Assembly: GCA_938004375.1 (NCBI GenBank)
Contig: CALKWH010000346.1
Coordinates: forward strand, 1 to 9,760
Reading direction: 5' to 3'
DNA length: 9,760 nt
Origin: an uncultured Pseudomonadota bacterium
GTDB lineage: Bacteria; Myxococcota_A; Polyangia; HGW-17
The number at the start of each line of letters is the position of its first letter. The first letter of the stretch is position 1. The translations under genes were made by a program, and so were the position numbers. Positions 6,742 through 9,760 of the stretch are shown here, piece after piece. A model generated the notes under the pieces. It was given only the letters and a program-made list of their open reading frames with translations, was not told the DNA's origin and did no database searches.

Positions 6742-8298
6742 CTACCGGCGTGACCCGCCGATGGTGATGGAGGAGACGGCGCAGGTGGGCATGCCCAGCC
6801 CGACCGGGACGCCCTGACCGCGTTTTCCGCAGGTCCAGGCGCCGTCGTCCATGGCGAAGTCGTCGCCGACCATGGTGACTTTTTCGAGCACGCGGGGCCC
6901 GTTTCCGATGATGTTGATGTCCTTGATGGGCGTGGAGAGCTTCCCGTCCTCGATGAGGAAGCCGTTCTTGATGTAGAACGTGAAGTCGCCCGCCCCGATG
7001 GCCACCTGGCCGTTGGTGAAGGTCTCGGCGTAGATGCCCTTCTTCACCGACGCCAGGATGTCCGCGGGCTTGTGGGGTCCCGCCAGCATGTAGGTATTGC
7101 GCATGCGGGGGATGGGCATGTGGCGGAAGCTCTCACGACGGCCGTTGACGGTGGGGGAGAGGCCGAAGTGTTCGGAACTGATACGGTCGTGCAGGAACGT
7201 GCGGAAGATGCCGTTCTCGACGAGAACGGTCCGCTGGCTGGTCTCGCCCTCGTCGTCGGCGTGGATGGAGCCGCGCAGGCCGGGCAGGGTGCCGTCGTCC
7301 ACGATGGTCACGAACTCGGGGGCGATCCGCTGGCCGATCTTGTCGGTGTAGATGGTCGTCTTCGACTTCGCGAAGTCGGCCTCCATGCCGTGGCCGATGG
7401 CCTCGTGGAGCAGGATGCCCGAGCTCCCCGGCGCGAGCACCAGGGGATACTCGCCCGCGGGTCCCGGCACGGCGTCGAACAGCACGAGCGTCCGGCGCAG
7501 GGCCTCGGAGACGATCCGTCGGCGGCGCTCGGGGGAGTAGAAGTCGAACCCGGCGCGTGCCGAGCAGTTGTAACCGTTGGACTCCAGCCGGCCGTTCTTC
7601 TCGGCCGTTGCCGACACCCGCAGCATGGTCATGGGCTGCTCGTCACGGAAACTGCGGCCCAGGGAGTCGACGTGGAAGATCGAGCTCTCCTCGTCGTAGT
7701 AGCTCATGGCCACCTTGACCACCGTGGGTTCCTTCCGGATCGCGGCGTCGAGCTCCATCAGCAGCCCCACCTTGGGCTCCGGCGTCACCGAGGAGAACAC
7801 CGGTCCGGTGGGGTAGTACGAGGGGAGCTTGGTGGCCCGGTGCGGCGTCTTGGCCCGAGAAGGGCTCCCCGCCGCCACGGCGGCGGCCATCTCGGCCGCC
7901 TCGAGCAGGCTCCTCTCGTCCAGACTCTCGGTGAAGGCGTAGCCCGTCTGGCCGTCCTTCACCACGCGGACGCCGGCGCCCAGGTCGATGTTGGAGTAGC
8001 CGCTGTTGACGATGGACTCCTCGAGACCCAGCGCCAGCATCCTCCTTCGTTGGAAGAACAGGTCGCAATAGGAGCCTCCCGTGGAGAGGCCCTTCTCGAG
8101 GACGCGGGCGACGAGCGCTTCGGGGAGCGCGTCGGTCCAGTGTCCGCCCGGCTTCCGGTCGGGCGTCGTGGTGCCGTCGGGGCGGGTGCAGTGGGCGGCG
8201 AGCAGGCCCAGGGTGCCCGCCGCGCCGGCCAGCTTCAGGAAGTTCCTCCGGTCGAGCAGGAGCGGATCCTCCGAGATGGTCAACAGGGTCTCCGTCAT
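6742..8298 (-). CDS. tldD: TldD zinc metalloprotease subunit with a Tat signal
   Basis: TldD is the catalytic subunit of the TldD/TldE peptidase. The 518-residue product has HEAIGHGMEAD (298-308) with the HExxxH zinc motif (His298, Glu299, His303). Cys490 in TCGKRGQ lies 187 residues later, matching the third zinc ligand of E. coli TldD in spacing and context, so the site looks intact. Residues 16-22 read DRRNFLK, a twin-arginine motif, followed by a hydrophobic stretch (about 23-35) and a possible but atypical lipobox AAHC (Cys37). This adds roughly 40-50 residues to a normal TldD. I chose the ATG at 8298 because GGAGG (8307-8311) lies 8 bases upstream; the GTG at 8307 would sit inside that ribosome site. 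It follows the beta-propeller lipoprotein gene by 69 bp and overlaps the tldE ribosome site at its stop. Confidence 0.95.
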   Translation of the reverse strand: MTETLLTISEDPLLLDRRNFLKLAGAAGTLGLLAAHCTRPDGTTTPDRKPGGHWTDALPEALVARVLEKGLSTGGSYCDLFFQRRRMLALGLEESIVNSGYSNIDLGAGVRVVKDGQTGYAFTESLDERSLLEAAEMAAAVAAGSPSRAKTPHRATKLPSYYPTGPVFSSVTPEPKVGLLMELDAAIRKEPTVVKVAMSYYDEESSIFHVDSLGRSFRDEQPMTMLRVSATAEKNGRLESNGYNCSARAGFDFYSPERRRRIVSEALRRTLVLFDAVPGPAGEYPLVLAPGSSGILLHEAIGHGMEADFAKSKTTIYTDKIGQRIAPEFVTIVDDGTLPGLRGSIHADDEGETSQRTVLVENGIFRTFLHDRISSEHFGLSPTVNGRRESFRHMPIPRMRNTYMLAGPHKPADILASVKKGIYAETFTNGQVAIGAGDFTFYIKNGFLIEDGKLSTPIKDINIIGNGPRVLEKVTMVGDDFAMDDGAWTCGKRGQGVPVGLGMPTCAVSSITIGGSRR

Positions 8299-8306
8299 GT
8301 CGTTCA

Positions 8307-8311
8307 CCTCC
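8307..8311 (-). promoter_or_regulatory. Ribosome binding site that decides the tldD start
   Basis: The minus strand carries GGAGG here, 8 bases before ATG at 8298. The in-frame GTG at 8307 would overlap it and is therefore rejected. A small hairpin lies directly upstream (8316-8329). Confidence 0.75.
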
Positions 8312-8315
8312 AGGT

Positions 8316-8329
8316 GTTCCGTAAGGAAC
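8316..8329. repeat. Short hairpin in the tldD leader
   Basis: GTTCC-GTAA-GGAAC forms a 5-bp stem with a 4-base loop, 4 bases upstream of the tldD ribosome site. There is no T tract, so it is not a terminator of the upstream gene. It might affect translation or be chance. Confidence 0.3.
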
Positions 8330-8367
8330 GCATCATGCTGCCTCGGTCAGGCGGGGAAGTCAACCGT

Positions 8368-9648
8368 TCATGGTTTTTCTCGGGTTACGGGGGCCGCCAC
8401 GCGCAGGGCGAACAGCCGTGAGGTGCTGTGCACCCCGTGGAGCACGCCGTCGAGGATGGGACCCGGGGCGATGGTCATGGCCAGGATCGGCTCGATGCTC
8501 GCGTCGTCCGTGTTGCGGAACAGCGGGGTCTGGAGCCCGTTGTAGCCGTCGACGTAGATGACCGGCCGGTGGCCGTTTTCCGTGCGGGAAGACAGGAGAA
8601 AGACACCGTCCTCGTCCCAGGCCGGGGGGTTGCGCGGGTCCACGCCGCAGGAGATCCACGCTTCCTGGCCCCGGGCCAGATCCCGGGCGGCGATGCAGTC
8701 GAAGCCGATCGGAAAGATGACCAGCTCCTGGAAACCATGGACCCAGAAGGTCTCGGGGACCTGGTTCAACCCGGTCTTCCAGTCCAGGCCCCAGCTCTGA
8801 CCGGTGACGCTCAGGGATTGCAGGACGAAGCCGTCCCGATGTCGGGATAGCAGGAGCAGGTGCTTTCCCTGGACGTGCACGTGGGCCAGCCGTCCCGGGG
8901 TGGGGATCCGGGGCAGGGTGCCCCCGGACAGTCGCAGGTAATGGAGCGCGTCCTGGTCGTCTCGCAGGATGAAGTTTTCTCCGTGAATCCACAGACCCGT
9001 GGGAGCAAAACCCAGGGTCTGGGTGGTGACTATTTGTCCCGAGTCGGCTTCGAGCAGGGTGAGCCGGTCGAAGCAAACTGCCGCGATGCGGTCCCGGTAG
9101 GGGACCGGGAAGCGACAACCGGGGCGGTTCCAGGTGTCCTCGCCGGTGGACAGATTCTGTACGCGGAACACATCTCCTTGCACCCAGGTCAGGAATTGGG
9201 CCGGTCGTGAAGTCGTCGGGGGAAGGTAGAGGGTCTTCGCGGAGAAAACCTCGCCGGTCTGGGGGAGGGCGGGGATCAGCGCCTTGCGCCACAGCACCTT
9301 GTCACCCGAGAAGTCGAGCAGGACAGACTTCTCGGGGTCGAAGCGTCCGTCGCGCAGGGCGCCCTCATACACCAGGATGCCCTCGGAGAGTACCCGCCAT
9401 GTCAACAGTGGGTTGAGGAAGGTGGAGACCTCCCATTCGATGAAGGGGGAGCCGTTCCAGGTGGGTCGCGCCCGCACCGGGGGGCCGGTGCGGGGGGTAA
9501 GCTCCGGGCAGCCGGTGAGCGCACAGCCGAGCAGCACGATCGACAGGATCAGCGCGGCGGGACGATGCTTCGGGGACGACGGGAAACAGGGCAAACGGCG
9601 ACTCCGGGTCTCGACATAGTGCCCGGTTTTTCCAAAAAGGACAATCAT
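8368..9648 (-). CDS. Lipoprotein with probable PQQ-like beta-propeller
   Basis: From the ATG at 9648 this is 426 residues, with a lipoprotein signal: hydrophobic AALILSIVLLGCA (31-43) and an LTGC lipobox (Cys47). The mature part of about 380 residues is nearly all beta-strand-like, with recurring blade-type phrases such as VFRVQNLSTGEDTW, LTLLEADSGQIV, IAARDLARGQEAW and IYVDGYNGLQTP, each a strand followed by an Asp/Gly turn. This fits a PQQ-like or WD40-like propeller used for binding or scaffolding, as in BamB-type proteins; that assignment is by style, and no catalytic motif is visible. The ATG leaves a long n-region and has no clear ribosome site. TTG at 9594, with GGAG 6 bases upstream, gives a 28-residue signal and is a serious alternative. 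It is the first gene of a minus-strand run with tldD and tldE. Confidence 0.82.
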   Translation of the reverse strand: MIVLFGKTGHYVETRSRRLPCFPSSPKHRPAALILSIVLLGCALTGCPELTPRTGPPVRARPTWNGSPFIEWEVSTFLNPLLTWRVLSEGILVYEGALRDGRFDPEKSVLLDFSGDKVLWRKALIPALPQTGEVFSAKTLYLPPTTSRPAQFLTWVQGDVFRVQNLSTGEDTWNRPGCRFPVPYRDRIAAVCFDRLTLLEADSGQIVTTQTLGFAPTGLWIHGENFILRDDQDALHYLRLSGGTLPRIPTPGRLAHVHVQGKHLLLLSRHRDGFVLQSLSVTGQSWGLDWKTGLNQVPETFWVHGFQELVIFPIGFDCIAARDLARGQEAWISCGVDPRNPPAWDEDGVFLLSSRTENGHRPVIYVDGYNGLQTPLFRNTDDASIEPILAMTIAPGPILDGVLHGVHSTSRLFALRVAAPVTREKP

Positions 9649-9705
9649 GGAGTATCCGGCGGTCAGGGTGATCGGGTTTGGTTCCGCAGGGGAAGGTGAA
9701 GTCGC

Positions 9706-9760
9706 GCCTGGAGTGCGAAGCTGCCTGGAGTGCGAAGCTGCCTGGAGTGCGAAGCTGCCT
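9706..9760. repeat. 17-bp tandem repeat at the right edge
   Basis: Three exact copies of GCCTGGAGTGCGAAGCT (9706-9722, 9723-9739, 9740-9756) are followed by the first four bases of a fourth, cut by the window edge. The period is not a multiple of three, so it is unlikely to be coding. It lies 57 bp upstream of the ATG of the minus-strand lipoprotein gene. Exact copies at a contig end can be a true minisatellite or an unresolved assembly loop. Bases 9649-9705 between it and the gene show nothing I can name. Confidence 0.9.

Noticed and set aside
8335..8363. Possible tldD promoter, TTGACT-17-CAGCAT on the minus strand
   Set aside because: The -35 is good but the -10 matches consensus at only three of six positions; chance is likely, so it is not listed as a feature.
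7072..8421. 449-residue plus-strand ORF opposite tldD
   Set aside because: The minus strand encodes an unmistakable TldD; this frame has no family features.
9706..9760. CRISPR array
   Set aside because: The 17-bp units are directly abutting with no spacers.

Overview
The window looks like one short-read contig from a high-GC, Gram-negative-type bacterium. The gene content (a Rex repressor, Tat-exported lipoproteins, an Asp/Ala/Pro-rich lipoprotein linker encoded by GAC-rich hexamers, TldD/TldE) would fit a deltaproteobacterial or myxobacterial-type lineage, but this placement is an inference from style, not from a marker gene. The first 44 bases are Illumina adapter, not genome, and the last 55 bases are a 17-bp tandem repeat that runs off the edge. 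Both ends therefore look like assembly breaks.

Layout from left to right: (1) adapter, 1-44; (2) rex, minus strand, cut at its 3' end by the adapter; (3) a 319-bp intergenic region with a strong sigma70-type rex promoter, three Rex-operator-like palindromes around it, an AT-rich patch and a 12-unit hexamer array; (4) a minus-strand gene for an 869-residue lipoprotein that seems to be built of about six divergent repeats of an NTF2-like alpha/beta module; (5) a plus-strand gene, divergent from (4), for a Tat-exported lipoprotein metallophosphoesterase with all five calcineurin-type motifs; (6) convergent to it, a minus-strand run of three genes: a lipoprotein with a probable PQQ-like beta-propeller (first transcribed), a TldD metalloprotease subunit with a Tat signal, and TldE/PmbA without any signal.

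How the parts may work together: rex is probably autoregulated by NADH/NAD+ through its three operators. Four of the five other proteins carry export signals (two Sec lipoproteins, one Tat lipoprotein, one Tat-exported TldD), so the window is mostly a cell-envelope locus. The most informative oddity is the TldD/TldE pair. The catalytic subunit carries the twin-arginine signal while its partner has none, and the two genes are translationally coupled. This fits a heterodimer folded in the cytoplasm and exported as one cargo. Most of the long ORFs on opposite strands are high-GC shadows. No tRNA, rRNA, CRISPR array, insertion sequence or integrase was seen.
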